Source: Rhabdochromatium marinum
GTDB taxonomy: Bacteria; Pseudomonadota; Gammaproteobacteria; Chromatiales; Chromatiaceae
Direction: 5' to 3'
DNA: 64,000 bases
Assembly: GCF_016583795.1 (NCBI RefSeq)
Contig: NZ_NRRS01000005.1
Coordinates: forward strand, 32,568 to 96,567
Below the pieces are notes generated by a model that saw only the letters and a program-made list of their open reading frames with translations, made no database searches and was not told where the DNA came from. The position numbers and the translations under genes were made by a program. Below, in pieces: positions 1 through 12,334 of the stretch (the stretch's first letter is position 1; every line of letters begins with the position of its first letter).

Positions 1-829
1 CCAGCAGCCCAGAGTGAAGCGACAGGCGGCCAGCGGCAAAGGGACGATGACGCTTGGTGGCATGATGGCGGTCATCCTCCAGGTCCAGCAAGTCATTGAG
101 CAAATAGACACTGGAGGCGCACAGCCCGAAGAGCACAAAAGCCAGCATACCCTGGACAAGAAGTCCAAGCTCGTCAAAGCGATGTGCAGCGAGCAGGGGA
201 ACAAAAATCAGCAAATTCTTCGACCACTGATGCAAGCGCAGCGCCTTGAACCAATCGCCCAAGGTCGGCTGATGCGAGCGAATGGTCGCCGCAATCCTGT
301 CCAGCGACTGCATATGGCGCTCCAGGCTGCGCTGCGGATTCACAACATAAGCGTATCGCGCGGCTTGCCAGACTGGCAGATCATCCCGAGCGTTGCCGGC
401 ATAGTCAAATCCACCATCACCAAAGCGGTGAATCAACGCCTCGCGCTTGCGCTCAGCCGCAAGATTCCGCTTGGCATCGCTGGCAATAACGTCATCAAAC
501 AGGTGCAGATGCTCGGCCACCCGTTCGGCCAGAGTGTGGTGACTGGCCGTTGCCAATAACACCTCACGCCCCTTGCGCCGCTCGGCTTCAATGAGTTCAA
601 TCACCGCCGGATCATAAGGAAGCTGGCGGACATCCAGCGAAGTGGCCAAGGCCAATCCCTCTTTGAGCCTGGCCTTGCCCTGAGTCAACCAGAGCAGCGG
701 CTGCCAGGCACGGGCAGGATGTGCGCGAACAAATGCCAATCCGGTTTCCAGCAGCAAATCCGAGCGCAGAAGCGTACCATCCAAATCTACAACGAGCGGC
801 GGTTCTTTTGATTGTGAGCTTGCTCCCAA
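1..829 (-). CDS. HAD hydrolase-UbiA prenyltransferase fusion (partial)
   Basis: The reading frame runs off the left edge, so only the N-terminal ~276 residues are visible. Residues ~9-200 form a HAD-type phosphatase module that opens with the DxDGT motif (VVDLDGTLL). A UbiA-type membrane prenyltransferase follows, showing a KxxQWSKNLL-like segment, a hydrophobic helix, and the NDxxDxxxDR/KRxRP signature that binds prenyl diphosphate. HAD-UbiA fusions are known and often annotated as UbiA family prenyltransferases; the substrate cannot be told from sequence. I chose the TTG start at 827-829 because no ATG lies between the upstream stop and the HAD motif and an AAGGAAG ribosome site sits just upstream. 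The gene is divergent from ppx. Confidence 0.8.
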   Translation of the reverse strand, partial: MGASSQSKEPPLVVDLDGTLLRSDLLLETGLAFVRAHPARAWQPLLWLTQGKARLKEGLALATSLDVRQLPYDPAVIELIEAERRKGREVLLATASHHTLAERVAEHLHLFDDVIASDAKRNLAAERKREALIHRFGDGGFDYAGNARDDLPVWQAARYAYVVNPQRSLERHMQSLDRIAATIRSHQPTLGDWFKALRLHQWSKNLLIFVPLLAAHRFDELGLLVQGMLAFVLFGLCASSVYLLNDLLDLEDDRHHATKRHRPFAAGRLSLHSGLL

Positions 830-875
830 TTGATCGCTTCCTTAAACAGATGGAAAACAACACGCACTGGGTGAC

Positions 876-905
876 ATCATACCAGATAGCTATTACACAG
901 GCTAA
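876..905 (-). promoter_or_regulatory. Putative sigma-70 promoter for the HAD-UbiA gene
   Basis: On the minus strand TATGAT (876-881) is preceded directly by TGG, giving an extended -10. A weak -35 TTAGCC lies 18 bases upstream. It would start transcription about 40 bases before the TTG start codon. Pattern match only. Confidence 0.4.
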
Positions 906-1096
906 ATTTCGTTTATCAAGTTACATGAACCGATTCCGCGCCAGGAGACGTGCCAGTTTCGCCCCGCCATCTGAGGGGACGCCATCAAAGCGCGCTATCT
1001 GCCCTGCCGCGCTTTTGCTAAGCTGCCGCATCCCTGGCCGCCTGAACGCAACTCCCAGCGGCCCTAGATCATGAATAACTTAAACCTTTCAGTGTC

Positions 1097-2641
1097 ATGG
1101 AACCCAAGGCTACCGATACGGATACCACACCCGCGCCCTCCCCGAGCGCTGAAGACAGCGGTGCGACCTTTGCCGCACTGGATTTGGGCTCAAACTCCTT
1201 TCATCTACTGATCGCACGCAGCGATGGTGGCACCCTGAAGGTGATGGATCGCTATAAGGAGATGGTGCGCCTGGGCGAGGGGCTGACGCCACTCAAGACC
1301 CTGGAGCCCGAGGTGGCGGAGCGGGCGCTGGCCTGCCTGGAGCGCATCGGTCAACGCTTGCGCGCTTTGCCGCCGGCCAATGTACGGGTGGTGGGCACCA
1401 ATACGCTGCGTCAGTTGCGGGAAACTTCGGATTTTCTGCCGCGTGCCGAAGCGGCACTCGGTCAGCCGATTGAGGTCATTGCCGGGCGCGAAGAGGCACG
1501 TCTGGTCTACCTGGGGGTCGCGCATGGCTTGGCCATTGGCGATGAAAAGCGCCTGGTCATCGACATCGGCGGCGGTAGCACGGAGCTCATTGTTGGACAC
1601 GGTTTTAACACACAGCTGCGCGAAAGTTTGCACATGGGCTGCGTGAGCATGTCGCGGCGCTTTTTCGCCGACGGCCGTATTAGCCTCAAGGCCATGGATC
1701 GCGCGGAATTGGCTGCCGCCATGCAAATCCGTCCGGTGCGCGAGTTGTTTCGCCAGTCCGGCTGGGAAACCGCAACGGGCAGTTCCGGCACCATCAAGGC
1801 CATCGCTTCGGTGCTTACCGGCGAGGGCTGGTGCTCCGAGGGCGTCTGTGCTGAAGGGCTGACTCGATTGCGCGAGGCGCTGATCGATTGCGGCAAAATC
1901 GACGATCTGCGCTTCAAAGGGTTAAGCGACCGGCGCCGTCCTGTTTTTACCGGCGGCGTGGCGGTTCTGCGCGCGCTCTTTCAGAATTTGGCCATCGACC
2001 AGATGCGCGTGTCAAATCAAGCCCTGCGCGAGGGTGTCATCTACGAACTGATTGGCCGCACCCAGCAGGAGGATGTACGCGAACGCACGGTAGTGACCTT
2101 ATGTCGGCGCTTCGATGTCGATCTGGAGCAGGCCCAACGGGTCAAACAGACCGCGTTACGGCTGTACCAACAAATCCGCTGCGACTGGCAGCTGGAGCGC
2201 CCGGAATATCTCAGCATGCTGGGCTGGGCCGCGCAGCTGCATGAAATCGGACTCGCCGTCTCCCACAGCCAATACCAAAAGCACGGCGCCTATCTGCTGC
2301 GCAACGCCGATCTGTCCGGCTTTACCCGTCAGGAGCAAACCGTGCTGGCCATCCTGGTGCTGGCGCACCGGCGCAAGATGCCCGAGGAATCCTTTGCCAA
2401 TCTGCCAGAGAACCGGCAGGACTGCGCGCGCCGGCTCTGCGTACTGCTGCGCCTGGCGGTGCTGATTCATCGTGGACGCTCAGCGACAACCAAGCCCAAT
2501 CCCATGCTAAGCGTTAAGGATGGAGAACTTTCACTCTGTTTTCCCAATGACTGGCTGGCGACTCACCCACTGACACGACTTGAGCTCGAAGAAGAGTCTG
2601 AACGCCTGCGCCAGGCTGGGATCGAGCTGCGATTCTACTAG
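1097..2641 (+). CDS. ppx: Exopolyphosphatase / pppGpp phosphohydrolase (Ppx/GppA)
   Basis: A 514-residue cytoplasmic enzyme that removes terminal phosphate from polyphosphate, or converts pppGpp to ppGpp. The N-terminal ASKHA fold shows the family start ALDLGSNSFHLLIA and the second phosphate loop DIGGGSTELIVG; GSSGTIKAI follows. The C-terminal ~200 residues match the HD-like domain of long Ppx proteins, and the length fits the ~500-residue family. The ~20 residues before the first motif are rich in Thr, Pro and Ser. No polyphosphate kinase gene adjoins it here. Ppx and GppA cannot be separated by eye; Ppx is the more likely name. Confidence 0.9.
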   Translation: MEPKATDTDTTPAPSPSAEDSGATFAALDLGSNSFHLLIARSDGGTLKVMDRYKEMVRLGEGLTPLKTLEPEVAERALACLERIGQRLRALPPANVRVVGTNTLRQLRETSDFLPRAEAALGQPIEVIAGREEARLVYLGVAHGLAIGDEKRLVIDIGGGSTELIVGHGFNTQLRESLHMGCVSMSRRFFADGRISLKAMDRAELAAAMQIRPVRELFRQSGWETATGSSGTIKAIASVLTGEGWCSEGVCAEGLTRLREALIDCGKIDDLRFKGLSDRRRPVFTGGVAVLRALFQNLAIDQMRVSNQALREGVIYELIGRTQQEDVRERTVVTLCRRFDVDLEQAQRVKQTALRLYQQIRCDWQLERPEYLSMLGWAAQLHEIGLAVSHSQYQKHGAYLLRNADLSGFTRQEQTVLAILVLAHRRKMPEESFANLPENRQDCARRLCVLLRLAVLIHRGRSATTKPNPMLSVKDGELSLCFPNDWLATHPLTRLELEEESERLRQAGIELRFY

Positions 2642-2647
2642 CAAGAC

Positions 2648-2675
2648 TTGGTTCGTGATCGCTTCCTGTTAGAAT
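2648..2675 (+). promoter_or_regulatory. Putative sigma-70 promoter upstream of the SCP2-like gene
   Basis: TTGGTT (2648-2653) and TAGAAT (2670-2675) are separated by 16 bases just after the ppx stop codon. A transcript from here would have a leader of about 80 bases holding the hairpin at 2694-2714. Confidence 0.45.
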
Positions 2676-2693
2676 CAGCGCCTTTACTAGAGA

Positions 2694-2714
2694 TCGCAGC
2701 CGCTCAGGCTGCGA
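2694..2714 (+). other. Perfect 8-bp hairpin between ppx and the SCP2-like gene
   Basis: TCGCAGCC and GGCTGCGA pair perfectly around a five-base loop. No run of T follows, so it is either a weak ppx terminator or a stabilising structure in the leader of the next gene. Confidence 0.4.
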
Positions 2715-2763
2715 CAACATCCAACCAACCGCGATACACTCAAACTGAAGGAGGCATCATCAC

Positions 2764-3177
2764 ATGGCCCAACTCTTTTCCGCCGACTGGATGAATCAGC
2801 TCAAGGACGCCTGGAATGCCGAGCCGGAAGTCAGCCAGAAACTGGCCGAAATCAACTTCAGCTCCGTCATTACCTGCGGTTTCAAGGATGAAGACAACCC
2901 GCGCGGATTTTTTAAGGTCGAAAACGGCATCTGCACCAGCGCGGGTGACTGGACTGGCGAAACGCCGGACTGGGACATGCGCGCTGACATGAAAGACTGG
3001 CTAAAATGGGTCGAAAAAGGCATCGGCATGATGGGCCTGGGAACCGCCTATGCCACCGGCAAGCTGAAGTTCAAGACCGGTGACTACAGTGCCATGATCA
3101 AAGACCCGCGCATGGCCGGGCCGTTCGTGAAAAGCTTTGGCCTGATGCAGCAGGTCGGCGCTGACGAACTCAGCTAA
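2764..3177 (+). CDS. SCP2 sterol-binding-like domain protein
   Basis: A 137-residue soluble protein. Its layout (an N-terminal helix, a strand segment ending FFKVENGICTSAGDW, then a C-terminal GKLKFKTGDYSAMIK stretch) resembles the SCP2 lipid-binding fold, in which a segment like 'L.GKLKI.GD...M' is typical. The fold binds lipid or acyl chains; the ligand here is unknown. The start is well supported by an AAGGAGG ribosome site six to nine bases upstream. It stands alone between ppx and a terminator. The family call rests on motif resemblance only. Confidence 0.65.
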   Translation: MAQLFSADWMNQLKDAWNAEPEVSQKLAEINFSSVITCGFKDEDNPRGFFKVENGICTSAGDWTGETPDWDMRADMKDWLKWVEKGIGMMGLGTAYATGKLKFKTGDYSAMIKDPRMAGPFVKSFGLMQQVGADELS

Positions 3178-3197
3178 ACCGCACTTCGCTGCCAATC

Positions 3198-3230
3198 CCC
3201 CGTCCAAGCCGCACCGGCTGGACGGGGTTT
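3198..3230 (+). terminator. Rho-independent-like terminator after the SCP2-like gene
   Basis: CCCCGTCCA (3198-3206) pairs with TGGACGGGG (3219-3227), with an inner GCC/GGC extension, followed by TTT. It lies between two convergent genes and could serve both. Confidence 0.65.
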
Positions 3231-3282
3231 CGCGCACTCACCGCAACCCAAGATTCACCAAGACATCAAGGTTGGCCAAGAC

Positions 3283-4095
3283 TCAGGCGCAGCCACTCCA
3301 GACCGCCTGATGCAGGCGCTTAATGAGTTCCAGGTCAACGCAGATCTCAGTCTCCGCCTGTACCTCTAGCGCCGCCACAGCGGTTCCGCCCAGCACCTGC
3401 CCTGGCGCGTCGCGCTCGCCCAGTTGATCGACCACCAACGCCGCACGGCTGAAATCCTGCTCCCGGGTATAATGGCTTAGGGTCACAATCAGAGTATCCA
3501 GACCCGCCGCCAGGGCCGCCGCCGCACCATTGTCGGAATCCTCAATCACCACACAGTCCGCCGCCGTTAGCCCAAGCTGCTCCAAGGCCAGCGTGAAAAT
3601 ATCCGGTGCCGGCTTTTTGCGCGGCACCACATCACCAGCGGCGATCACCTCAAACCAATCCCGCAGCCCCGGCTCGCCTACATGATTCAGCAGCGCCGTG
3701 ACGTTTTCAGGCGTCGTCGTGGTCGCGATCGCCAGGCGCACGCCAGCGGCACGCGCCTCGCGCAACAGTCGCAACACCCCGCTGCGCAGCGGCACACCGC
3801 CCTGCCCCAGCAGCGCGACATAGTGGCGCGTCTTGGCCTGATGCAGACCGGCGATAAAGTCTTGCAGCGCCTGGCCATGCGGCGCCACAAAGTCCGGGCA
3901 ATAGCGCTCACAATAGCGGGCGATCCGCTCCTTGCCACCAGTGACTTGCAGCAACTCGCCATAGAGTGCCTCAGACCACTGCCAGTTCAGGCCCGCCTCG
4001 GCAAAGGCGGCATTGAAAGCCACCCGATGGCCATCACGTTCAGTATCAGCCAGGGTGCCGTCCACATCGAAAATCAGTGCTTGCAGTTGGCCCAC
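3283..4095 (-). CDS. cbbY: CbbY-type HAD phosphatase
   Basis: A 270-residue HAD subfamily I phosphatase. Visible signatures are FDVDGTLADTE near the N-terminus (nucleophile and acid Asp), an ATTTTPENV segment as motif II, a PRKKPAPDIF segment with the motif III lysine, and VIEDSDNGAAAAL as motif IV. This pattern matches CbbY, which removes phosphate from xylulose-1,5-bisphosphate, an inhibitor formed by Rubisco. Rubisco genes are not in the window, so a role in carbon fixation is inferred. The start codon is GTG at 4093-4095 with GGGGAG upstream. A general sugar phosphatase of the same family is the main alternative. Confidence 0.75.
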   Translation of the reverse strand: MGQLQALIFDVDGTLADTERDGHRVAFNAAFAEAGLNWQWSEALYGELLQVTGGKERIARYCERYCPDFVAPHGQALQDFIAGLHQAKTRHYVALLGQGGVPLRSGVLRLLREARAAGVRLAIATTTTPENVTALLNHVGEPGLRDWFEVIAAGDVVPRKKPAPDIFTLALEQLGLTAADCVVIEDSDNGAAAALAAGLDTLIVTLSHYTREQDFSRAALVVDQLGERDAPGQVLGGTAVAALEVQAETEICVDLELIKRLHQAVWSGCA

Positions 4096-4377
4096 CAGAT
4101 TACTCCCCAGAATTTTTCCACGACAATTGATAGCCTATGTCTGATCCATCCGCGCACGGATGCCGCCGGATGCTTCAGCAGGAACCACCTTAGCACGGAG
4201 GCACACCTGGGCGGCACTGGAGGCAGCACTTGGGGGCGGCATGGCGCAATGATTGCCGAGACTGACAACATCTGGTAGAAAGGCGCGTTTCCCGTCGCGA
4301 CCGGACTGCACAACTTGACTGCATAACGGCGCGTGAGCACGGGCTTGAATGACCCATTGTTTCCAAGGAGAAGCACA

Positions 4378-4812
4378 ATGGCTGATGCACAAAACGAAGC
4401 GGCCAAAGCATTTGGGTTTAAACCCTATCAGGCTGCGACTGATGAAGAGTACATGAACCCGGAACAGGAAACGCATTTTCGCGACATCCTGCTCGCCTGG
4501 AAGCACAGCCTGATGGAAGAAGTGGATCGCACCGTTCACCACATGCAGGACGAGGCGACCAATTTTCCGGATCCTAATGATCGCGCCACCCAGGAGTCGG
4601 AATTCAGCCTGGAACTGCGCACCCGCGACCGCGAACGCAAGTTGATCAAAAAAATTGATGAAGCGCTGGAGCGGCTTGATGAGCATGACTACGGCTACTG
4701 CGAAGCCTGTGGCGTCGAAATCGGCGTGCGCCGCCTGGAGGCCCGCCCGACAGCCACCCTGTGCATTGACTGCAAAACGCTCGACGAAATTCGCGAAAAA
4801 CAACGCGGCTGA
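4378..4812 (+). CDS. dksA: RNA polymerase-binding transcription factor DksA
   Basis: A 144-residue protein that enters the RNA polymerase secondary channel and works with ppGpp in the stringent response. The central coiled coil carries the tip motif DPNDRA, and the C-terminal zinc finger is CEAC...CIDC, as in the well-studied E. coli protein. The open frame extends 15 codons further upstream, but the ATG at 4378 with AAGGAG close by gives the usual length. About 280 bases upstream hold no gene I can support. gluQ follows after 8 bases, a common pairing in gammaproteobacteria. Confidence 0.95.
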   Translation: MADAQNEAAKAFGFKPYQAATDEEYMNPEQETHFRDILLAWKHSLMEEVDRTVHHMQDEATNFPDPNDRATQESEFSLELRTRDRERKLIKKIDEALERLDEHDYGYCEACGVEIGVRRLEARPTATLCIDCKTLDEIREKQRG

Positions 4813-4820
4813 GTGCCCCT

Positions 4821-5732
4821 GTGCCAAGCGCGCCCGTCTATCGCGGACGCTTTGCTCCATCTCCAACCGGCCCTCTGCATTTCGGCTCCCTGGTGGCCGC
4901 CCTCGGCAGCTGCCTTGATGCCCGCGCGGCCGGTGGTGAATGGCTGCTACGCATGGAAGACCTGGACCGCAAGCGCGAACGGCCTGGCGCGGCGGACAGC
5001 ATTCTGCGCACACTCGAGGCCCTGGGACTGCACTGGGACGGCACGGTGGACTACCAGCACCGGCACCTGGAACGCTATGCAGACGCCCTGGCCGAACTAC
5101 GCCGCAGCGGCCATATCTACCCCTGCGGCTGCTCACGCAAAACCCTGACCGCCACTGCCCGCAGCGGGCGGGAAGGGCCGATCTATCCCGGTACCTGCCG
5201 CGCCGGACTCAAGCCTGGCACCCAGGCGCGCACCCTGCGCCTGCGCACGCTGCCTGATGAGATTATCGCGATCACTGACCGCATTCAGGGACGGATTGCG
5301 CTTGATGTCAACGCTGAACTGGGCGATTTCGTCATCCATCGCGCCGATGGCATCCCTGCTTATCAACTGGCGGTGGTCGTCGATGATGCCGCCCAGGGCA
5401 TCACACAGATTGTCCGTGGCGCCGACCTGCTGCTGTGCACCCTGCGCCAGCGGCTGTTGCAGCAGCGACTGCAACTCCCCGGCCTCACCTATGCTCACCT
5501 GCCTCTGGTGCTGGATCAGCAGGGACGCAAACTGTCGAAATCCGCCACCGACCAGCCACTCGACGCCACCACCCCGCTGAGCAGCCTCAAACGCGCCTGG
5601 CATTTTCTCGGCCAGGTGCCCTTACCCGCCGACCTTGATCGCTTGGAGGATTTCTGGCCCATGGCCATCGCGCACTGGTCCCTGTCCCGGGTGCCGGTTG
5701 AAACAGCCCGAACTTCACCGAATTTTCACTAA
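4821..5732 (+). CDS. gluQ: Glutamyl-Q tRNA(Asp) synthetase
   Basis: A 303-residue paralogue of glutamyl-tRNA synthetase lacking the anticodon-binding domain. It attaches glutamate to the queuosine base of tRNA(Asp). The HIGH-like motif is PSPTGPLHFGS near the N-terminus, a Cys pair sits in YPCGCSRKTL where the family binds zinc, and the KMSKS counterpart is GRKLSKSA. The start is GTG, 8 bases after dksA, so the two are probably co-transcribed. Confidence 0.9.
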   Translation: MPSAPVYRGRFAPSPTGPLHFGSLVAALGSCLDARAAGGEWLLRMEDLDRKRERPGAADSILRTLEALGLHWDGTVDYQHRHLERYADALAELRRSGHIYPCGCSRKTLTATARSGREGPIYPGTCRAGLKPGTQARTLRLRTLPDEIIAITDRIQGRIALDVNAELGDFVIHRADGIPAYQLAVVVDDAAQGITQIVRGADLLLCTLRQRLLQQRLQLPGLTYAHLPLVLDQQGRKLSKSATDQPLDATTPLSSLKRAWHFLGQVPLPADLDRLEDFWPMAIAHWSLSRVPVETARTSPNFH

Positions 5733-5786
5733 AGAAGTGTAATCTTTATACCTCAGCTTTGGCTTCACGCTACGCAGGAGACCATC

Positions 5787-8210
5787 ATGACGCAATCGCC
5801 ACCAACCACCCGCCCCCCCATGACTGCCGCACCGGGAACCTCTGCGCTCCAGGCTCCCCTGTCCGACGAGTCACTGCACAGCCTGGATGCCTACTGGCGC
5901 GCCTGCTGCTATCTGGCCGCCGGCATGATCTACCTGCGCGACAATCCTCTGCTGCGCAAACCGCTCGCCGAGGAACACATCAAGCAGCGCCTGCTCGGTC
6001 ACTGGGGCGCCAGCCCTGGCCTGGCGTTCGTCTATGTGCACCTGAATCGCATCATCAACGAACAGCAGCAGTCGGCGATCTTCCTCGCCGGCCCCGGTCA
6101 TGGCGCCCCTGGGGTGCTGGCGCCGGTCTATCTGGAAGGCACTTACTCGGAAATCTATCCCAACAAGAGCGAGGACGAGGAAGGGCTGCGCTCGTTTTTC
6201 AAGCAGTTCTCCTTCCCCGGTGGTATCGGCTCGCACTGCACCCCCGAAACCCCGGGATCGATTCACGAGGGCGGCGAGCTGGGTTATTCCATCTCTCATG
6301 CCTTTGGCGCCGCTTTCGATAATCCGGAGCTGCTGGTCACCGTGGTGGTGGGCGATGGCGAGTCCGAGACCGGCCCCCTGGCGACCTCCTGGCATTCGAG
6401 CAAGTTTTTGAATCCCATCCGCGACGGTGCCGTGCTGCCAGTGCTGCATCTGAACGGCTACAAGATCAACAACCCGACACTGCTGTCGCGCATTCCCCAC
6501 GAGGAACTGGCCAGTCTGATGCGCGGCTATGGCTGGGAGCCGCATTTCGTCGAGGGCGATGATCCCATGACCATGCATCAGGCCATGGCAGCGACTCTGG
6601 ATGACTGCCATGCCAAGATTCGCTCCATTCAGCAGCAGGCGCGCAACGGGGGTCAGGCTAAGCGCGCCATCTGGCCGATGATTGTGCTGCGCTCACCCAA
6701 GGGCTGGACTGGGCCGAAGGAAGTCGATGGGCACAAGGTGGAAGGCTTCTGGCGCGCCCATCAGGTCCCTCTGTCCGGATTGCACGGCAATCCCGAGCAT
6801 CTGGCGCAACTGGAAGCCTGGCTGCGCAGTTACAAGCCAGAGAAGCTGTTTGACGAGGACGGCAAGCTGATCCCCGAGCTCAAAGCCCTGGCCCCGAGTG
6901 GCACCCTGCGCATGAGCGCCAATCCGCACGCCAACGGTGGCTTGCTGCGCCGCAGCCTGCGCATGCCGGACTTTCATGATTATGCGTTAGAGGTGCCCAA
7001 GCCCGGGGTGCAGCGCGCCGGCAATACCTATCCGCTCGGAGTCTTCCTGCGCGACATCATGGCCGAGAACATGACCAATTTCCGCGTCTTCGGTCCAGAT
7101 GAGAATACCTCCAACAAGCTGCAAGCCATCTATGAGGTCAGCAAAAAGCTGTGGCTGGAGGACTATCTGCCCGAGGATGACGACGGCGGCGAACTGGCCC
7201 CGGATGGCCGGGTGATGGAGATGCTTTCCGAGCACACCCTGGAGGGCTGGCTGGAAGGCTATCTGCTCACCGGTCGCCACGGCTTTTTCTCGACTTATGA
7301 AGCCTTTGTACATGTGATCGACTCCATGTTCAATCAGCATGCCAAGTGGCTGTCCATCACTCAGGATATTCCCTGGCGTGCGCCCATTTCCTCACTCAAT
7401 CTGCTGATCACCTCCACCGTGTGGCGTCAAGATCACAATGGCTTTACCCATCAGGATCCCGGCTTTCTCAATGTAGTGGTCAACAAGGATCCAGATGTCA
7501 TTCGCATCTATCTGCCCCCGGATGTGAATACTCTGCTGTCCACCGCCAATCACTGCCTGAAAAGCCGCGACTATGTCAACGTTATCGTCTCGGACAAGCA
7601 GCAGCATCTGCAATTTCTTGACATGGACGCCGCTGTACGCCACTGCACCAAAGGGCTGGGCATCTGGGACTGGGCGAGCAACGACGAGGGCGCGGAGCCG
7701 GATCTGGTGATGGTCGGCTGCGGTGACATTCCCACCAAGGAGGCCCTGGCCGCCACCGCCCTGCTGCGTGAGCACTTCCCGGAGCTGAAAATCCGCTTCA
7801 TCAATGTGGTCGATCTGCTGCGCCTGCTGCCGGAGCGCGAGCACCCGCATGGGCTGTCGGATCGGGATTTCGATGGCCTCTTCACCAAGGATCGCCATGT
7901 GATTTTCAACTTCCATGGCTATCCCTGGCTAATCCATCGCCTGACTTATGCGCGCACCAACCACCACAACTTCCATGTGCGCGGCTACAAGGAAAAGGGC
8001 AACATCAACACCCCGTTGGAGCTGGCGATCAACAATGAGATCGACCGCTTCACCCTGGCCATTGATGCCATCAACCGGCTGCCGGAGTTGCAGGTCAAGG
8101 GTGCGCATGTGCGCGAACGCCTGCGCGATCAGCAGATCGAGTGCCGCAACCATGCCTACAAATACGGCATTGATCTGCCCGAAATCGACAACTGGACCTG
8201 GCCGTTCTAA
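5787..8210 (+). CDS. xfp: Xylulose-5-phosphate / fructose-6-phosphate phosphoketolase
   Basis: An 807-residue thiamine-diphosphate enzyme that splits xylulose-5-P or fructose-6-P with phosphate to give acetyl-phosphate plus glyceraldehyde-3-P or erythrose-4-P. Visible features are the N-terminal YLRDNPLL and GPGHGAPG segments, the cofactor motif [10 protein letters not shown]...NGYKINNPT, and a C-terminal RGYKEKGNI segment. Length matches the family. An AGGAGA ribosome site precedes the ATG. Glycogen phosphorylase follows ~90 bases later, suggesting that sugar phosphate released from glycogen can feed an acetyl-phosphate route. The two substrate classes cannot be told apart by eye. Confidence 0.93.
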   Translation: MTQSPPTTRPPMTAAPGTSALQAPLSDESLHSLDAYWRACCYLAAGMIYLRDNPLLRKPLAEEHIKQRLLGHWGASPGLAFVYVHLNRIINEQQQSAIFLAGPGHGAPGVLAPVYLEGTYSEIYPNKSEDEEGLRSFFKQFSFPGGIGSHCTPETPGSIHEGGELGYSISHAFGAAFDNPELLVTVVVGDGESETGPLATSWHSSKFLNPIRDGAVLPVLHLNGYKINNPTLLSRIPHEELASLMRGYGWEPHFVEGDDPMTMHQAMAATLDDCHAKIRSIQQQARNGGQAKRAIWPMIVLRSPKGWTGPKEVDGHKVEGFWRAHQVPLSGLHGNPEHLAQLEAWLRSYKPEKLFDEDGKLIPELKALAPSGTLRMSANPHANGGLLRRSLRMPDFHDYALEVPKPGVQRAGNTYPLGVFLRDIMAENMTNFRVFGPDENTSNKLQAIYEVSKKLWLEDYLPEDDDGGELAPDGRVMEMLSEHTLEGWLEGYLLTGRHGFFSTYEAFVHVIDSMFNQHAKWLSITQDIPWRAPISSLNLLITSTVWRQDHNGFTHQDPGFLNVVVNKDPDVIRIYLPPDVNTLLSTANHCLKSRDYVNVIVSDKQQHLQFLDMDAAVRHCTKGLGIWDWASNDEGAEPDLVMVGCGDIPTKEALAATALLREHFPELKIRFINVVDLLRLLPEREHPHGLSDRDFDGLFTKDRHVIFNFHGYPWLIHRLTYARTNHHNFHVRGYKEKGNINTPLELAINNEIDRFTLAIDAINRLPELQVKGAHVRERLRDQQIECRNHAYKYGIDLPEIDNWTWPF

Positions 8211-8257
8211 AACAGCCGCCGTGCGGCGCCTGGCGTCGCGGATCGGCTGATTTGACC

Positions 8258-8276
8258 GAGCGCCCACTGGGCGCTC
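8258..8276 (+). terminator. Hairpin between xfp and glgP
   Basis: GAGCGCCC and GGGCGCTC pair perfectly around a 3-base loop. Only TTGATAA follows, so it may be a leaky terminator that lowers glgP transcription relative to xfp. Confidence 0.4.
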
Positions 8277-8301
8277 TTGATAACCTGATAGGTTGCATCA
8301 C

Positions 8302-10797
<2,496 letters not shown>

Positions 10798-10831
10798 ACC
10801 AACATCTAGCCTAACTTCTGGCCCAACAGAA

Positions 10832-10866
10832 AACCGCCCCTGAGCCTATAGGGCTCAGGGGCGGTT
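10832..10866. terminator. Strong bidirectional terminator
   Basis: AACCGCCCCTGAGCC (10832-10846) pairs without mismatch with 10852-10866 around a short TATAG loop. It lies between glgP and the convergent DUF5610-like gene. A-rich bases flank the left arm, which supports termination of the minus-strand transcript. Confidence 0.75.
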
Positions 10867-10889
10867 GGGGCTTCCCCAGTGATCAGGAC

Positions 10890-12140
10890 TTACTCCGTCT
10901 GATTGGGAGGATTAGCTTGGTTGGCTGAATCGGCCACCTTGTTTTGCGGCTGGTTCACACTGCTCAGCAGGTCCTCAAGCTTGGCTTGCAACCGCTCGCG
11001 ATTGTCGGGACTGGCCTCTTTCATGCGGGTATCCTGCTCAAACAGGCCGCGCATGAATCCAGCACTGGTGTCTGCGGGGTTTTCCAGGAACCCCAGCGTG
11101 GAGCGATTGAAGAGATCACGCATCGAGTTAATTAACTGACCAAGACGCATCCCTGGGCGCTGCTCTTCAGGCGGAGCCTCAATCTGCTGGGTCTCCTTGT
11201 AAGCCTGAGCCGCCGTATATTGCTGCGACTGGCTCATATTCAGCTCAAAAGACGCCAACTGCGAACCATCGAAACTCATATCGCCCGCCTGATCGAGGGC
11301 CTTTTGCACATCACCGTCAAAGAAATCATTGGCCAGCTGACTCACATCCCGCACCAGATCACGAATGGCGGTGGTTTCCTCCTTACTCAGATCGCCCTCA
11401 ATGCTGAAGGAATAGCCACTCTGCTCGGTGCGACTCATCGAATAGCTGGCGGCAGCATTACCATCCGAGTCCACATAGGCCGATGAACTAGTTGCAAATT
11501 CGCTGCTCTGACCAAAACGCACGGTTACCTCGTCACCGTCCTGAGTGCGAAGCTGCAATTCGAAAGACGAGGCGCTTTTATACTGCTCCATCGCTGACAT
11601 CGCCACACTGCCACGGCCAGTAACATTGACCTGATCGCGCCCCCGGCTGGGATCGAGTTCAGCCAGTACATCACGGGTGCGTTTGGCTGTTTCGTCCACC
11701 TGATCGGCGATCGTGCCCTGCAGCAGGCTCAGACTCTCCAGAGTCTCCCTGGCATCCGCCAGGCCCTGCTCCATCCCCTGCACGGCGCTGTTGTAAAGCG
11801 ATTGGACTTCCGCATCGCTGCGACCATTGGCGCGTGCGTTCTCAAGTCCCTTGCTGACAAACTGACCGATGCGATCAGCAATGGCTTCCGGTGAAAAGTC
11901 TTCCGCTTTGCGTTGTTGCAGATCAGCAAGATCGACGCCGGGAATGCGCTCCACCAGGCGGCTCATCAGACTTTCCTGCAAGGCCCCCAAAGCGGCACCT
12001 GCCGGACCACCGGCCCGCGCCTTGTAAGCCTCATCACGCCTCTGCGTACTGTCAAGACTGGAATCCTGAACACGCGGAGGGTTAATCTGCATGTTACTCA
12101 GGGGACTGAATGCGATGGAATTGGGATCAGAAGAGAACAT
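10890..12140 (-). CDS. Hypothetical protein, DUF5610-like
   Basis: A 416-residue protein with no signal peptide or membrane segment. The N-terminal ~60 residues are polar and probably disordered. Residues ~60-130 look helical (LVERIPGVDLADLQ..., then EAIADRIGQFVSKGLENAR). The central region (~170-250) is Ser/Gln-rich with alternating strands. The segment EETTAIRDLVRDVSQLANDFFDGDVQKAL at about 255-285 recalls proteins annotated DUF5610 in marine and other gammaproteobacteria, whose function is unknown. The tail is Asn/Gln/Pro-rich. It is alone between a terminator and a 230-bp spacer. Confidence 0.6.
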   Translation of the reverse strand: MFSSDPNSIAFSPLSNMQINPPRVQDSSLDSTQRRDEAYKARAGGPAGAALGALQESLMSRLVERIPGVDLADLQQRKAEDFSPEAIADRIGQFVSKGLENARANGRSDAEVQSLYNSAVQGMEQGLADARETLESLSLLQGTIADQVDETAKRTRDVLAELDPSRGRDQVNVTGRGSVAMSAMEQYKSASSFELQLRTQDGDEVTVRFGQSSEFATSSSAYVDSDGNAAASYSMSRTEQSGYSFSIEGDLSKEETTAIRDLVRDVSQLANDFFDGDVQKALDQAGDMSFDGSQLASFELNMSQSQQYTAAQAYKETQQIEAPPEEQRPGMRLGQLINSMRDLFNRSTLGFLENPADTSAGFMRGLFEQDTRMKEASPDNRERLQAKLEDLLSSVNQPQNKVADSANQANPPNQTE

Positions 12141-12334
12141 AGCTATCGACTCCGCAGCTTAAGGCCGGTGATCATACGAAAGCGGTCATCCGATCGGTCA
12201 TCAAGGGGGATGCCGAGGACCACATTGCGCAATCGGCAAATCATCCAATAAGGCCTGTTAACGGCTGCCAGCGCACGGGCTTTAACAAGCAGATCACTGA
12301 CAAGTCGATCAGGGCCTTGTCAGAGTCAGAGTTC

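Noticed and set aside
14..559. 181-residue plus-strand open frame
   Set aside because: It is the antisense shadow of the HAD-UbiA gene, whose protein motifs are clear on the minus strand.
721..1074. 117-residue plus-strand frame upstream of ppx
   Set aside because: It begins antisense to the HAD-UbiA gene and runs through its promoter. No ribosome site or motif; the 830-1096 spacer seems regulatory only.
4096..4377. Possible RNA gene or small ORF in the spacer before dksA
   Set aside because: No tRNA-like fold, convincing small ORF or complete promoter could be seen; a lone TTGACT lacks a partner -10.
4135..5136. 333-residue minus-strand open frame
   Set aside because: Covers dksA and gluQ in antisense; low-complexity and no motif.
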